Below are positions 40,686 to 49,813 of a stretch of DNA of 64,000 bases, piece by piece (the first letter of the stretch is position 1; each line of letters begins with the position of its first letter). A program made the translations under genes and the position numbers. Origin of the DNA: RBC074 sp964645355 (GTDB lineage Bacteria > Acidobacteriota > Blastocatellia > RBC074); contig CAZXZU010000001.1 of the NCBI GenBank assembly GCA_964645355.1, positions 1 to 64,000 on the forward strand, written 5' to 3'. The notes beneath the pieces are model-generated. The model did no database searches. It was not told the DNA's origin and saw nothing but the letters and a program-made list of their open reading frames with translations.

Positions 40686-42122
40686 ATGTTCGACAGACAA
40701 AGCTTTTTTCACCTTTGGCGCAAACCTCGCGCAATCACAGCCACTTTGTTGTTGGCAACGGCAATTTTCACTTATCGCCATTTCGCGCTGATTCATTACC
40801 ACGCAGTCAACATTCTTTACTGGGATCAATGGGGATTCTTCGATCCGCTGTTCATCGGCAAACGCTGGTGGGAGTTGTTCCGCTGGCAGCACGGCCCCTG
40901 GCGACAGGGTGCAGGCGTTCTTTCTTACCTGCTGGCCGAGCAAACCAACTGGAATTCGCGCGCCGAATCTTTCTTCATAGGCGCGTTGGTCTGGCTGGCA
41001 ATGCTGGCCGCGCTTTGGTTGAAGCGGCGCTTGTTCGGCGAACTGAAGATTTATGACTTAACCATTCCGCTGATCGTTTTGACCACGACGCAGTTTCAAA
41101 CATACGCCGGGCCGGTCAGTTCAGCGCCGACGGCGTTTCCGATGCTGCTGATCGTTTTGTACTGCCTGGCCTGGACTGCCCAGCGAAAGCCGTGGCGCAT
41201 TGTCTTAGTGCTGGTCTTCAACTTTTTGCTGGTCAACACCGGCTACGGTTTGTTCATCGGCGGCATCACTCCGGCGCTGTTCGCCGCTGAATGCTGGAAC
41301 AACCGAAACCAGTTATCTGGCCTGATATCTGGCTTGATGGCCGCGCTCGCCGGACTGATCGTTTCCCTGTTGACGGTTTTCGCCTTCGTGGTTGATTACA
41401 ACCTTGAACACTTCAGCGGCTCGGTCGGTCATCAGGTTTCGCGGCTGTGGGATTACCCGCTGTTCGCCGGATTGATGCTGGGCAGATTCGTCCGGCCTTA
41501 CCCAAACAGAATTGCCTGGTTCACTTATCCGGCAATGGCATTCGGCTTGGTTTTTTTGCTGCTGGCGATTGCCGCGCTGTTCATTCATCTGCGGCGAGTT
41601 CTAAAGAGAGAAAAGCCAAAACTTTGCGAAATCTCTGCGGAACTCTGCGCCTCCGCGGTGGAGCCTGAATTCCGAATCAGCCTGGTTATCACGATTCTGC
41701 TTGGCTTCGTTTTGCTGTTCGTGGCAAACGCTGCCTGGGGACGCGCGGGTATGGGCTTGAACGGTTCGCAAAGCTCGCGGTTCGTGACGTTGCTGATTCC
41801 GGGATTTCTGGGACTTTACTTTCACCTGCTGACGCTGAAATCGGAGCGATTGCGGCGAGCTTGTTTGATTGCCTACCTGCTGTTGCTGCTGCCCGGCCAT
41901 TTGCCTTTGCGATTGGGCGAAGGTCATCCGGCGGCTGTCTTCAGCCGAGGCAAGCGCGACTGGAAAGAATGTTTTCTACAAACTGAAAACATAACTCACT
42001 GCAACGAACTGACTGGCTTTGAAGTGATTGGAGCAACCGATCCGGAAGTGTTACGGCAAAGAATAGATTTTATGAAACGGAACCGCCTGAACCTTTTCGC
42101 TGACTCCGAAGCGAACCGTTGA
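40686..42122 (+). CDS. Multi-span membrane protein between hpnC and hpnJ
   Basis: This protein has 478 residues and about ten membrane segments. Near residue 40 a periplasmic loop contains WDQWGFFDPLF, and FRWQHGPWR follows, resembling the first acidic loop of GT-C glycosyltransferases. I do not recognise a family. At 41601-41660 the frame passes through a CTCTGCG-type repeat, read as KREKPKLCEISAELCASAV, in a cytoplasmic loop between membrane segments. The gene lies between two hopanoid genes, so a role in hopanoid decoration or transport is possible but unproved. Confidence 0.75.
   Translation: MFDRQSFFHLWRKPRAITATLLLATAIFTYRHFALIHYHAVNILYWDQWGFFDPLFIGKRWWELFRWQHGPWRQGAGVLSYLLAEQTNWNSRAESFFIGALVWLAMLAALWLKRRLFGELKIYDLTIPLIVLTTTQFQTYAGPVSSAPTAFPMLLIVLYCLAWTAQRKPWRIVLVLVFNFLLVNTGYGLFIGGITPALFAAECWNNRNQLSGLISGLMAALAGLIVSLLTVFAFVVDYNLEHFSGSVGHQVSRLWDYPLFAGLMLGRFVRPYPNRIAWFTYPAMAFGLVFLLLAIAALFIHLRRVLKREKPKLCEISAELCASAVEPEFRISLVITILLGFVLLFVANAAWGRAGMGLNGSQSSRFVTLLIPGFLGLYFHLLTLKSERLRRACLIAYLLLLLPGHLPLRLGEGHPAAVFSRGKRDWKECFLQTENITHCNELTGFEVIGATDPEVLRQRIDFMKRNRLNLFADSEANR
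41601..41660. repeat. CTCTGCG-type repeat inside a coding sequence
   Basis: CTTTGCGAAATCTCTGCGGA and ACTCTGCGCCTCCGCGGTG follow a purine-rich run (AAAGAGAGAAAAGCC). This wording (repeated TCTGCG with a closing CTCCGCGGTG) is like dispersed intergenic repeats known from several bacterial phyla. I see only this one copy in the window. Confidence 0.6.
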
Positions 42123-42197
42123 CTGGCTGAATCAGCCAATGCTTGCCTAAACGCCAACCGCTAACTAAGCTTTCGGCGAAAGGAGTCGGTAATCACT

Positions 42198-43649
42198 TTG
42201 CTGAAAACGCTTCTGCTCAATCCACCTTCATTCGAAAACTTCGACGGCGGAGCCAGTTCGCGTTGGCCCGCAACGCGCGAAATCGAAAGTTACTGGTATC
42301 CGGTTTGGCTCGCTTACCCGGCGGCGATGATTCGAGATTTGGGCGGCGAGTCTCGCTTGCTGGACGCCGGGCCGCATCACATAGGCCCTGAAGAAACCGC
42401 GCAGATTGCCAAAGATTACGACTTCGTAGTGCTGTTTACCTCGCACGTAGGTTTTGCCATTGACGTGAAAATCGCCGAGCGGATGAAGGAGTTGAACCCG
42501 GCGCTGAAGATTGCTTTTGTCGGCCCACCAGTGACAACTCATCCAGAAGTTGCATTGACCGCAAGTCCTGTAATTGATTTCGTCACCCACAAAGAATTCG
42601 ATCAAACCGTCACGCGCTTTGCCGCAGGCGAACCGCTGGACAAAATTCCGGGCGTTCATTTCCTAAAAAACAACCAGATGGTTTCGACTCCGCCAGAACC
42701 GCTGATGACGGATTTGGACAAGCTGCCGTGGGTGACTCCGATCTACAAACGGGATATGGACATCACCAAATACAACGTCCCTTTTCTGCTCAACCCGTAC
42801 ATCGCTTTTTATTCGACGCGAGGCTGCCCTGCGCATTGCACTTTCTGTTTGTGGCCGCAGACCTTCGACGATCACGCTCAGCGCAAACGCTCGGTGCAAG
42901 ACGTAGCCAACGAAGTTGAATGGGCGCTGGACGCCTTCAAACCCGAAGGCTTGCAGGAAATCTTTTTCGACGACGACACCTTTGCTTACTTCCGCAACCG
43001 AATGGTCGAAATGAGCAAAGCGTTCAAGTCGCTGAAGTTCCAATGGTCAAGCACCGCTCGCGCCAGCCTGAATTACGAAACCTTGAAGGTCATGAAAGAC
43101 GCCGGTTGCCGCCTGTTCATCGTGGGTTTTGAATCCGGCAACGACCAAATCCTGAGGAACATCAAGAAAGGCATTAACGCCGCGCAATCGCTGCAATTCG
43201 TCAAAGACTGCAAGCGCGCCGGAATCAAAGTTCACGCCGATTTCATCATCGGCTTGCCCGGCGAAACCCGCGAAACGATCAAGGAAACCATCAAGTACGC
43301 GAAAGAGATGGACGCCGAAACTCTGCAAGTGTCTGTCGCGCACGCTTATCCGGGAACTGAAATGTACGAATGGTTCCGCGACAATGGAATCATTCTGAAC
43401 ACGGCTATGTCCGATGAACTGGGTCAACAATTGCCGATGGCCAACTTCCCGCATTTGTCCGGCGCGGAAATGCTGGATTGGGTTCACAAGTTTTACGACG
43501 AGTATTACTTCCGCCCGAAACCGATCTATCGCATAGTCAAAGGCGCAATTTTCAAATCGGCTGATCGCAAGCGGCTGTACAAAGAAGCCAAAGAATTTTT
43601 GGCTACGCGCGCCCGGCGGCGGGAATTGGTAAAGGCTGGGCAAATTTAG
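42198..43649 (+). CDS. hpnJ: B12-binding radical SAM protein HpnJ (hopanoid biosynthesis)
   Basis: This 483-residue protein begins LKTLLLNPPSFENFDGGASS, the HpnJ opening, with a cobalamin-binding domain at about 1-150. The radical SAM cluster motif is TRGCPAHCTFC (Cys210, Cys214, Cys217). In the hopanoid pathway HpnJ is needed for the cyclitol-ether form of the side chain. It starts on TTG, about 12 bases after AGGAG. The gene follows the membrane protein by 75 bp and shares its strand. Confidence 0.88.
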   Translation: MLKTLLLNPPSFENFDGGASSRWPATREIESYWYPVWLAYPAAMIRDLGGESRLLDAGPHHIGPEETAQIAKDYDFVVLFTSHVGFAIDVKIAERMKELNPALKIAFVGPPVTTHPEVALTASPVIDFVTHKEFDQTVTRFAAGEPLDKIPGVHFLKNNQMVSTPPEPLMTDLDKLPWVTPIYKRDMDITKYNVPFLLNPYIAFYSTRGCPAHCTFCLWPQTFDDHAQRKRSVQDVANEVEWALDAFKPEGLQEIFFDDDTFAYFRNRMVEMSKAFKSLKFQWSSTARASLNYETLKVMKDAGCRLFIVGFESGNDQILRNIKKGINAAQSLQFVKDCKRAGIKVHADFIIGLPGETRETIKETIKYAKEMDAETLQVSVAHAYPGTEMYEWFRDNGIILNTAMSDELGQQLPMANFPHLSGAEMLDWVHKFYDEYYFRPKPIYRIVKGAIFKSADRKRLYKEAKEFLATRARRRELVKAGQI

Positions 43650-43671
43650 ATTTAGCGTAGGAGGCCTTGTT

Positions 43672-44391
43672 ATGGCATTACTCGATCACTTTCATCCACC
43701 TCTGAAAGAGCGTCGCCACTGGCATTCATTTCACCATGCTTGGGCAACGACGATTGCATTCGACTTAAACAGAAGGCTGCCGGATGGCTGGTTCGCTGAA
43801 CCAAACGTTCAGTTCGGAATTGAGATTGATGTTGCAGCATTTGATGACACCCCAAAAGCATTAGCGGCCGCAGCAGCAGTCGCTTTTTCAAACTGGACGC
43901 CGCCCACTCCATCCAAGTCCATCCCGTTCGCTTTGGTTACTGACAAGGTTGAGGTCAATATTTTCGACAGCACTGCTGGCCCGGTTCTAGCCGGAGCAAT
44001 CGAGCTAATCAGTCCTGCCAACAAAGATCGTCCTGCCAGCCGACAAGCATTCGTTTCCAAATGCCTAACCTATTTGCAAGATGGTGTTGGGCTAATTTTG
44101 GTGGATGTTGTGACCGAACGAGGCGGTAACCTACATAAAGAACTCCTGTCAAAACTCGAAGATACAACGGATTTGGAAAGCGACCTTTATGCATCATCGT
44201 ATCGGGTCGTAGAAAAATCCGGCCAAATCAATCTGGATTTTTGGGAAGAGCCGTTGCAGGTTGGAAAAGTGCTACCAATAATGCCGCTTTGGCTTCAGGG
44301 CAATTTATGCTTGCCAATTGATCTGGAAGCGACCTATCAACACACATGTTTCTCCAGTCGCATTCCTACGGATGGCGACGGCAATAATTGA
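43672..44391 (+). CDS. DUF4058 family protein
   Basis: This 239-residue protein has a strong ribosome site (GTAGGAGGCC). The opening (HFHPPLKERRHWHSFHHAWATTIAFDLNRRLPDGWFAE) and the central VEVNIFDSTAGPVLAGAIELISPANKDRPASRQAFVSKC are typical of DUF4058, a family common in Planctomycetes, cyanobacteria and Acidobacteria and often in multiple copies. The IELISPANKDR segment resembles the catalytic strand of restriction-enzyme-like nucleases such as Uma2, but this is only a likeness. The function is unknown. Confidence 0.85.
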   Translation: MALLDHFHPPLKERRHWHSFHHAWATTIAFDLNRRLPDGWFAEPNVQFGIEIDVAAFDDTPKALAAAAAVAFSNWTPPTPSKSIPFALVTDKVEVNIFDSTAGPVLAGAIELISPANKDRPASRQAFVSKCLTYLQDGVGLILVDVVTERGGNLHKELLSKLEDTTDLESDLYASSYRVVEKSGQINLDFWEEPLQVGKVLPIMPLWLQGNLCLPIDLEATYQHTCFSSRIPTDGDGNN

Positions 44392-44392
44392 A

Positions 44393-44722
44393 ATGATCGA
44401 AGATTTTTACTGCGAAGAAGCATTGAGCGGGCGCACGCCCATCACCAAAGTCCACGAAACTGAAAACGTGCTGGCGTTCCATCACACTCGCCCGTTCTGG
44501 CCGGTGCATATTGTCGTTATCCCCAAACGACATATCAGTTCTCTGCTGACGCTGGAACCGAGCGACAATGAATTGCTGATTGAATTGTTCGACACCATCA
44601 AACAGATTGCCTCCAAAGTCGTCGCCGAACATGGAGCAGCTCGAGTTCTCACCAACTTGGGCAAATATCAGGATTCCAAACACTTACACTTTCACATCAA
44701 TTCCGGCGATCCGCTGCGGTGA
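44393..44722 (+). CDS. HIT-family nucleotide-binding protein
   Basis: This 109-residue protein has the HIT catalytic stretch KHLHFHINSG near its C-terminus and HTRPFWPVHIVVIPKRH in the middle. HIT proteins hydrolyse nucleotide conjugates such as AMP-lysine or diadenosine polyphosphates. The motif here is HLHFH with only His-x-His-x-His in part, and the protein ends right after it. The start at 44393 begins one base after the stop of the DUF4058 gene; an ATG at 44372 is also possible. Confidence 0.85.
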   Translation: MIEDFYCEEALSGRTPITKVHETENVLAFHHTRPFWPVHIVVIPKRHISSLLTLEPSDNELLIELFDTIKQIASKVVAEHGAARVLTNLGKYQDSKHLHFHINSGDPLR

Positions 44723-44755
44723 ATCGCCAAAGGCCCAAAAGGTTTAGACACTGCG

Positions 44756-47416
44756 ATGTTCATCCCCATAAGAATCATCTCTGTCGCCATTCTCTCGTTT
44801 GCCTGCCTGATGCTTTTCTGTAAAACAGGCGGGCTGGCGCAAACTCAACAAACTTCTCCAAACCTTCCGGCGAAATTCCCGTTGCCATCCAATCCGATTG
44901 AACTGACGCGAGCGGCAAGGCCGCACGTTTACTTCGATGCCGTCGGGCGAAAGTCCGCGCTGTTCGGTCATGAATCCGGCGTGTTTGAATCGTGGGTTTT
45001 CCCGATGAAGCTCTTTCACGACGCGCGCATCAGCATCAAAGTTGATGGGCAAGACACGCCGGTTGAGTTTGCCGACAACATCGAACGCATCATCGCTCGG
45101 CCTGAATCAACAACGCTGATTGCTTCAAACCAGTTGTTCACGCTTCGAGCGACGTTCTTTTCGCCGATTGACGAAGCCGGTTCGATCATTCTGCTGGAAG
45201 CCGATTCGCCGCGAGCGTTGACCGTGACGGTTAGTTTCGTGCCCGACATGAAACCGATGTGGCCTGCCGGTTTGGGCGGACAAAGCGCGGGATGGCGAGA
45301 CGATTTGAAAGCCTTCGTCATCAGCGAAAGCCGCCGCAAGTACAACGCCTTTTTCGGCTGCCCGGCGGCGACTCGCGGAGTAGCAACGCCAGCGCATCAA
45401 CTGGCCGACGGAGCTTTGCGCTTCGACATTCGGATTGATCCGAAAAACGCCAAGCAGGTTTATTACCCGCTGATTATCGCCGCTGGTTTCAACGGTCGTC
45501 AGCCGGTGATTGATCTTTACAACCGGCTGGCTTCAACCGTAGCCGAGCAATATCAAAAGACTTTCAATCATTACCGCCGATTGCGCGAAGAAATGATGAG
45601 CGTCGAAACGCCCGACCCGAAAATCAACCTGGCTTTTGAATGGGCGAAAGTCGCAATGGACAAAGGCATGGTTGAAAACCCTGACTTGGGTTTGGGTTTG
45701 GTCGCCGGTTGGGGAGCCACAGGCAACGGCGCTCGGCCTGGTTTTGGATGGTTTTTTGGCGGAGACGCGGCGATCAATTCTTACGCGATGACGGGTTACG
45801 GCGACTTCGATTCGATGCGCGCGGCGTTCAAATTCCTGGCCAAATATCAGCGAGCCGACGGCAAAATCACTCACGAAATTTCTCAGTCGGCGGCGATGAT
45901 AAAGTGGTTTGAAGAGTTCCCTTATGCTTATTACCACGCCGACACTACGCCGTTTTATATCGCAGCCGTCCACAATCTTTACCGGCAAAGCGGCGACAAA
46001 AAACTGATCGAAGAGTTGTGGCCAACATTGAGAAAAGCCTACGACTTTTGCATCGCCAACGATTCGGACGGAGATGGCATTCTGGAAAATTCTCTGGCTG
46101 GGCTTGGAGCATCAGAGCTTGGCTCTTTGCTCGAAAACCTTCACCAGGATATTTATCTGGCGGCTACAAATCTGGAAGCTTCGCTGGCGATGCGCGAACT
46201 GGCGACGTTGATGAACGACAAACCTCTGAGCGATTTGGCCGACCAGAAATATCAACGCGCGTTCGCGGCAATCAACGAACTTTACTGGAATCCGCAAACT
46301 CGCCGTTACGCTTACGCGCTGACCAAAAGCGGTAAGCAGAACGACGAAGTCACAGCCTGGGCTTCGGTGCCGATGATGTTCGGCCAGCTTGACGCCAAAC
46401 GGGTCGCTGAAACGATCAATGGCTTAAGCTCATCGGCCATCAGCACAGACTGGGGAGCGCGAATGCTGGCCAACACAAGTCCTGCTTACGATCCGATTGC
46501 TTACAACAACGGCGGTGTTTGGCCTTTTCTGACTGGCTTTGTGGCCTCCGCCGAATACGAATATCGCCGCCCGCATTCCGGCTTCGCTCATTTGCGGCAA
46601 CTGGCGAATCTTGGGCAGGATCATTCGCTGGGCGCTCACCCTGAAATTCTTTCCGGCGATTTTTACCGCCCGTTGGACGAATCGGTTCCACATCAATTGT
46701 TTTCAACCGGAATGGTCGTCACGCCTTTTGTTCGCGGAATGTTGGGTTTGCGAGCCGACGCCGCAAAACGGACTCTGCGAATTGCGCCGCAGCTTCCAGC
46801 CGCTTGGGATTCACTGAAAGTCAAAAATTACCGAATCGGTTCCAGCCGCGTGACGATCTCTGCACAGCGGACGCAAATCTCAAATTTCAGATTTGAGATT
46901 GAAAAGGCCGACGACACGGAATTGAAACTACAGATGGCTCCGGCGCTTCCGGCTTTGGCCAAAATCACTCGCGTCACGGTTGACGGCAAGTCGGTCAAAT
47001 TCACTCAGGCGTTTTACGGAGCGAACTCGGCCTGCCAGTTTGAAACCTTGCTGAAGCGACGAACCACAATCGAAATCACGTTCAAAGATGGAATCGAATT
47101 CGATGTGCCAACTCAGCCGACGCAGCTTGGCGAACGAACGACTTCGCTGAAAGTTTTGGAAGTTACAACGCCCACGACAACACGACTGTCCGTTAAGCTG
47201 GAAGGCTTGCCCGGTCGCAGCTATCTGCTGCGTTTTCGCGGCGGATTGACCGTCCAAACTGTTCAAGGCGGCACGCTCAAAGGCGACGACAGCGGCTGGA
47301 AATTGATTGAAGTGTCGTTCCCAGCTTCCGGCAATAATGATTCATATCAAACCAGGATGCTGGAACTGACATTGAAAGAATCCGGCAAGTCCAAGGAAAA
47401 GGGCAAGAAACGATGA
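44756..47416 (+). CDS. Exported (alpha/alpha)6-barrel glycoside hydrolase
   Basis: This 886-residue protein has a signal sequence (IISVAILSFACLMLFCKTGG, with a Cys in a near-lipobox setting). The N-terminal 250 residues form a beta-sandwich, and the middle (about 290-660) a six-hairpin barrel related to amylo-alpha-1,6-glucosidase/glycogen-debranching domains: GWFFGGDAAINSYAM, YHADTTPFYIAAV, SDGDGILENS and PYNNGG-like AYNNGGVWPFLTGF. The substrate is probably an oligosaccharide taken up or trimmed in the periplasm. Residues of about 707-715 (QISNFRFEI) are read from a 25-bp AT-rich palindrome also found in rnpB. Confidence 0.8.
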   Translation: MFIPIRIISVAILSFACLMLFCKTGGLAQTQQTSPNLPAKFPLPSNPIELTRAARPHVYFDAVGRKSALFGHESGVFESWVFPMKLFHDARISIKVDGQDTPVEFADNIERIIARPESTTLIASNQLFTLRATFFSPIDEAGSIILLEADSPRALTVTVSFVPDMKPMWPAGLGGQSAGWRDDLKAFVISESRRKYNAFFGCPAATRGVATPAHQLADGALRFDIRIDPKNAKQVYYPLIIAAGFNGRQPVIDLYNRLASTVAEQYQKTFNHYRRLREEMMSVETPDPKINLAFEWAKVAMDKGMVENPDLGLGLVAGWGATGNGARPGFGWFFGGDAAINSYAMTGYGDFDSMRAAFKFLAKYQRADGKITHEISQSAAMIKWFEEFPYAYYHADTTPFYIAAVHNLYRQSGDKKLIEELWPTLRKAYDFCIANDSDGDGILENSLAGLGASELGSLLENLHQDIYLAATNLEASLAMRELATLMNDKPLSDLADQKYQRAFAAINELYWNPQTRRYAYALTKSGKQNDEVTAWASVPMMFGQLDAKRVAETINGLSSSAISTDWGARMLANTSPAYDPIAYNNGGVWPFLTGFVASAEYEYRRPHSGFAHLRQLANLGQDHSLGAHPEILSGDFYRPLDESVPHQLFSTGMVVTPFVRGMLGLRADAAKRTLRIAPQLPAAWDSLKVKNYRIGSSRVTISAQRTQISNFRFEIEKADDTELKLQMAPALPALAKITRVTVDGKSVKFTQAFYGANSACQFETLLKRRTTIEITFKDGIEFDVPTQPTQLGERTTSLKVLEVTTPTTTRLSVKLEGLPGRSYLLRFRGGLTVQTVQGGTLKGDDSGWKLIEVSFPASGNNDSYQTRMLELTLKESGKSKEKGKKR
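46876..46900. repeat. 25-bp AT-rich palindrome inside the glycoside hydrolase gene
   Basis: AATCTCAAATTT at 46876-46887 pairs with AGATTTGAGATT at 46889-46900. The sequence agrees with rnpB positions 61937-61961 at 22 of 25 bases. Confidence 0.8.
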
Positions 47417-48291
47417 CGGAAATAACTGAGCCAATTGCCAAACGACGCTGGACGCGCGGCAAAGTAATTTTCGTTTCGTTGTTTGTTTTTGGATTGCTGC
47501 TGGCGATTTACGCTTTCGTGATCGAACCTGACCGGTTGGTTGTGCGCGAAACTGCGATCAACTTGTCGTCCAATTTGCCGTCTTGGCCTGCGGAGTTCAA
47601 AGGCTTGCGCGTAGCGGCCATCTCCGACATTCACGCCGGAGCGCCGCACATCAAACTCGACAAGCTTCGCCAACTGGTTGCGATGACAAATGCTCAGCAG
47701 CCGGATTTTATTCTTTTGGCTGGCGATTTTGTCGTTCAAGGCGTGATTGGCGGCAGAGCCATCAAGCCTGAAATTTTTGCCGCCGAACTGAAAAACCTAA
47801 AAGCGCGCGACGGAGTTTTCGCCACTTTAGGAAATCATGACTGGGTGTATAATGCCGCCCAAGTTCGACAGGCTCTTGAAGCAATTGGGATTCGGGTTCT
47901 TGAAAATCAAACAGTGAAGATTGAACGAAACGGTCAGCACGTTTGGCTGGCCGGTTTTTCCGATGAGTGGGAAGGCAATCCCAAAATTACTGAAACTCTG
48001 AAGCAAGTTGCTGACGATTCGCCTATCATCGCGTTTACTCACAACCCCGATTTATTTCCAGGAATTCCCAAACGAGTTGCGTTGACCATTGCCGGTCACA
48101 CTCACGGCGGACAGGTTGCGCTGCCGCTGATTGGCCGAATGGTCGTGCCGTCAAAGTTCGGCCAGCGATACGCCGCCGGACACATCATCGAAGACGGCAA
48201 GCATTTGTTTGTGACAACCGGCATAGGAACAAGCATCATTCCGGTGCGCTTTGGTGTGACGCCGGAAATTTCATTACTAACGATAAATTGA
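47413..48291 (+). CDS. Membrane-anchored metallophosphoesterase, calcineurin-like
   Basis: This 292-residue protein has one N-terminal membrane segment (VIFVSLFVFGLLLAIYAFVI). The metallophosphoesterase motifs are in order: AISDIHAGAPH, LLAGDFVVQG, ATLGNHDWVY, AFTHNPD and IAGHTHGGQ. This is the YkuE/YaeI group, which in some species acts on UDP-diacylglucosamine or phospholipid headgroups. The ATG overlaps the previous stop by four bases. Confidence 0.92.
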   Translation: MTEITEPIAKRRWTRGKVIFVSLFVFGLLLAIYAFVIEPDRLVVRETAINLSSNLPSWPAEFKGLRVAAISDIHAGAPHIKLDKLRQLVAMTNAQQPDFILLAGDFVVQGVIGGRAIKPEIFAAELKNLKARDGVFATLGNHDWVYNAAQVRQALEAIGIRVLENQTVKIERNGQHVWLAGFSDEWEGNPKITETLKQVADDSPIIAFTHNPDLFPGIPKRVALTIAGHTHGGQVALPLIGRMVVPSKFGQRYAAGHIIEDGKHLFVTTGIGTSIIPVRFGVTPEISLLTIN

Positions 48292-48312
48292 TGCTGGGCG
48301 TAAGGAGAGGTC

Positions 48313-48666
48313 ATGAAGTGTTTTAATCATCCGAGTGTTGAGGCAGTAGGCATATGTAAAGCTTGCTGCAAAGGTCTTTGCGTCGAATGTGCTGTTGATT
48401 TGGGGCACGGCCTTGCTTGCAATAGTGGGCATGTCGCTGAGGTTGAGAACCTAAATGCACTCATCACAAGCAACACACGCATCACAGCAGTCAATACCAA
48501 GGGCAAATTTTTAGTGCCGGTGTTTTACGCTTTCTTAGGAATTACGTTTTTTGGCTACGGTTTAGCAAGCTCGCGCGCGTCAATTCTTACTATTGTTACT
48601 GGCGCAGGCTGCCTTTTATTTGCACTTTTCACTTTTGCCGGAAACCAAAAAGCGTTTGGCAAATAG
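48313..48666 (+). CDS. B-box zinc-finger membrane protein
   Basis: This 117-residue protein has AAGGAG before the ATG. The N-terminus (KCFNHPSVEAVGICKACCKGLCVECAVDLGHGLAC) has the Cys/His spacing of the bacterial B-box-like zinc finger. Two membrane segments follow (FLVPVFYAFLGITFFGYGLA, TIVTGAGCLLFALFTFAG). Such proteins are common in Acidobacteria and Gammaproteobacteria; their role is unknown. Confidence 0.82.
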   Translation: MKCFNHPSVEAVGICKACCKGLCVECAVDLGHGLACNSGHVAEVENLNALITSNTRITAVNTKGKFLVPVFYAFLGITFFGYGLASSRASILTIVTGAGCLLFALFTFAGNQKAFGK

Positions 48667-48776
48667 CAATGCAGCTTATACCTAACTTAGGCAATAGGCT
48701 GATAAGACCGCTCCTCACTATCTCGCCCCCAAGCGAACAACTGCCCTCCCCAAAGGGCAAAACAAAAGGATTTTTG

Positions 48777-49805
48777 ATGCAGCGAGCTATTACTGCCGGG
48801 TTACGAAAACTCGTCGCTCCGCCCGATCTGGCGATTGATCTTGGAACCGCCAACACTCGTCTTTACGCGCTCGGTCACGGAATGATCGCCGACGAACCGT
48901 CGCTCATTCGTTTTCAACCTTTCACCGGCGAAGTCGAAGCCGTAGGCGCTCACGCCGCCTGGCTGGCCACTTCCGACCCATATTCGCAAAGCGTTTCACC
49001 GCTTCACGCCGGAGTCGTCGCCGACGTAGAAGCCGCCAGTGAATTGCTCAAACCGTTTTTGAAACGCGCCCAACGCTTCGGTTTGTTCAAACCTAGAGTG
49101 CTGGCCTGCGCTCCGACCGAAGCCTGCGAAGAAGAACGCGCAGCCTTGATCGAAGCCGCCATGCGAGCCGGAGCTTCCGAAGTTTACATCGCACCGGAAC
49201 CTCTGGCAGCCGCCATCGGAGCCGGGATGGATGTCGCTTCGCATTACGCGCAAATGATCGTGGACATAGGCGACGGCATAACAGACATTGCCGTGGTCAA
49301 GTCAGGAAGTCTGATTCTGACTTCCGGCGTGCGAACTGCTTGCAGCGATTTGCGAAACGCCGTCGCGCAAATGGTTTCGTTCCGTCACGGAGTTCTGCTG
49401 TTCCCGAAGGAAGCCGAACGGCTGATGCAATTGATCGGCGCAACTTTCGATTACGAACAGGAAGAATTGGTGGTCACTTCAGGCACTGATTTGCTGACCG
49501 GTGAACCGATTGACATCTGCGTCAGCAGCCACGATCTGAACGAAGCCATCGAACCGATCCTGGAAACCATCGTCGAAGCCATACACAACACCGTCCGCCG
49601 TCTGCCAGAAGAAACTTCATGCGAAGTAATCGAAAACGGAATCTGTCTGACCGGCGGAGGCGCTCAACTGCAAGGTTTGCCTGAAAGATTGGCGGCGGCG
49701 ACTTCGCTGGATGTGCGCGTGGCTGACAATCCGATGATGGCTGTCATCAATGGCGCTCGGCAGATGCTGGACGTAGGGATTGCGACTGATATTTGGCAGA
49801 ATTGA
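48777..49805 (+). CDS. Divergent MreB-like actin homologue
   Basis: This 342-residue protein starts at the ATG at 48777 (AAAAGGATTT before). The phosphate 1 motif is LAIDLGTANTRLYALG, as in MreB, and phosphate 2 is VDIGDGITDIAVV, where MreB has VDIGGGTTEVAV. The adenosine site ICLTGGGAQLQGL and EPLAAAIGAGMDV also fit. The segment around STRHG/NLLIGE of MreB is replaced by MVSFRHGVLLFPKEAERLMQ. No mreC, mreD or mrdA is nearby, so this is probably a paralogue and not the main cell-shape gene. Confidence 0.85.
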   Translation: MQRAITAGLRKLVAPPDLAIDLGTANTRLYALGHGMIADEPSLIRFQPFTGEVEAVGAHAAWLATSDPYSQSVSPLHAGVVADVEAASELLKPFLKRAQRFGLFKPRVLACAPTEACEEERAALIEAAMRAGASEVYIAPEPLAAAIGAGMDVASHYAQMIVDIGDGITDIAVVKSGSLILTSGVRTACSDLRNAVAQMVSFRHGVLLFPKEAERLMQLIGATFDYEQEELVVTSGTDLLTGEPIDICVSSHDLNEAIEPILETIVEAIHNTVRRLPEETSCEVIENGICLTGGGAQLQGLPERLAAATSLDVRVADNPMMAVINGARQMLDVGIATDIWQN

Positions 49806-49813
49806 GCAGACGT

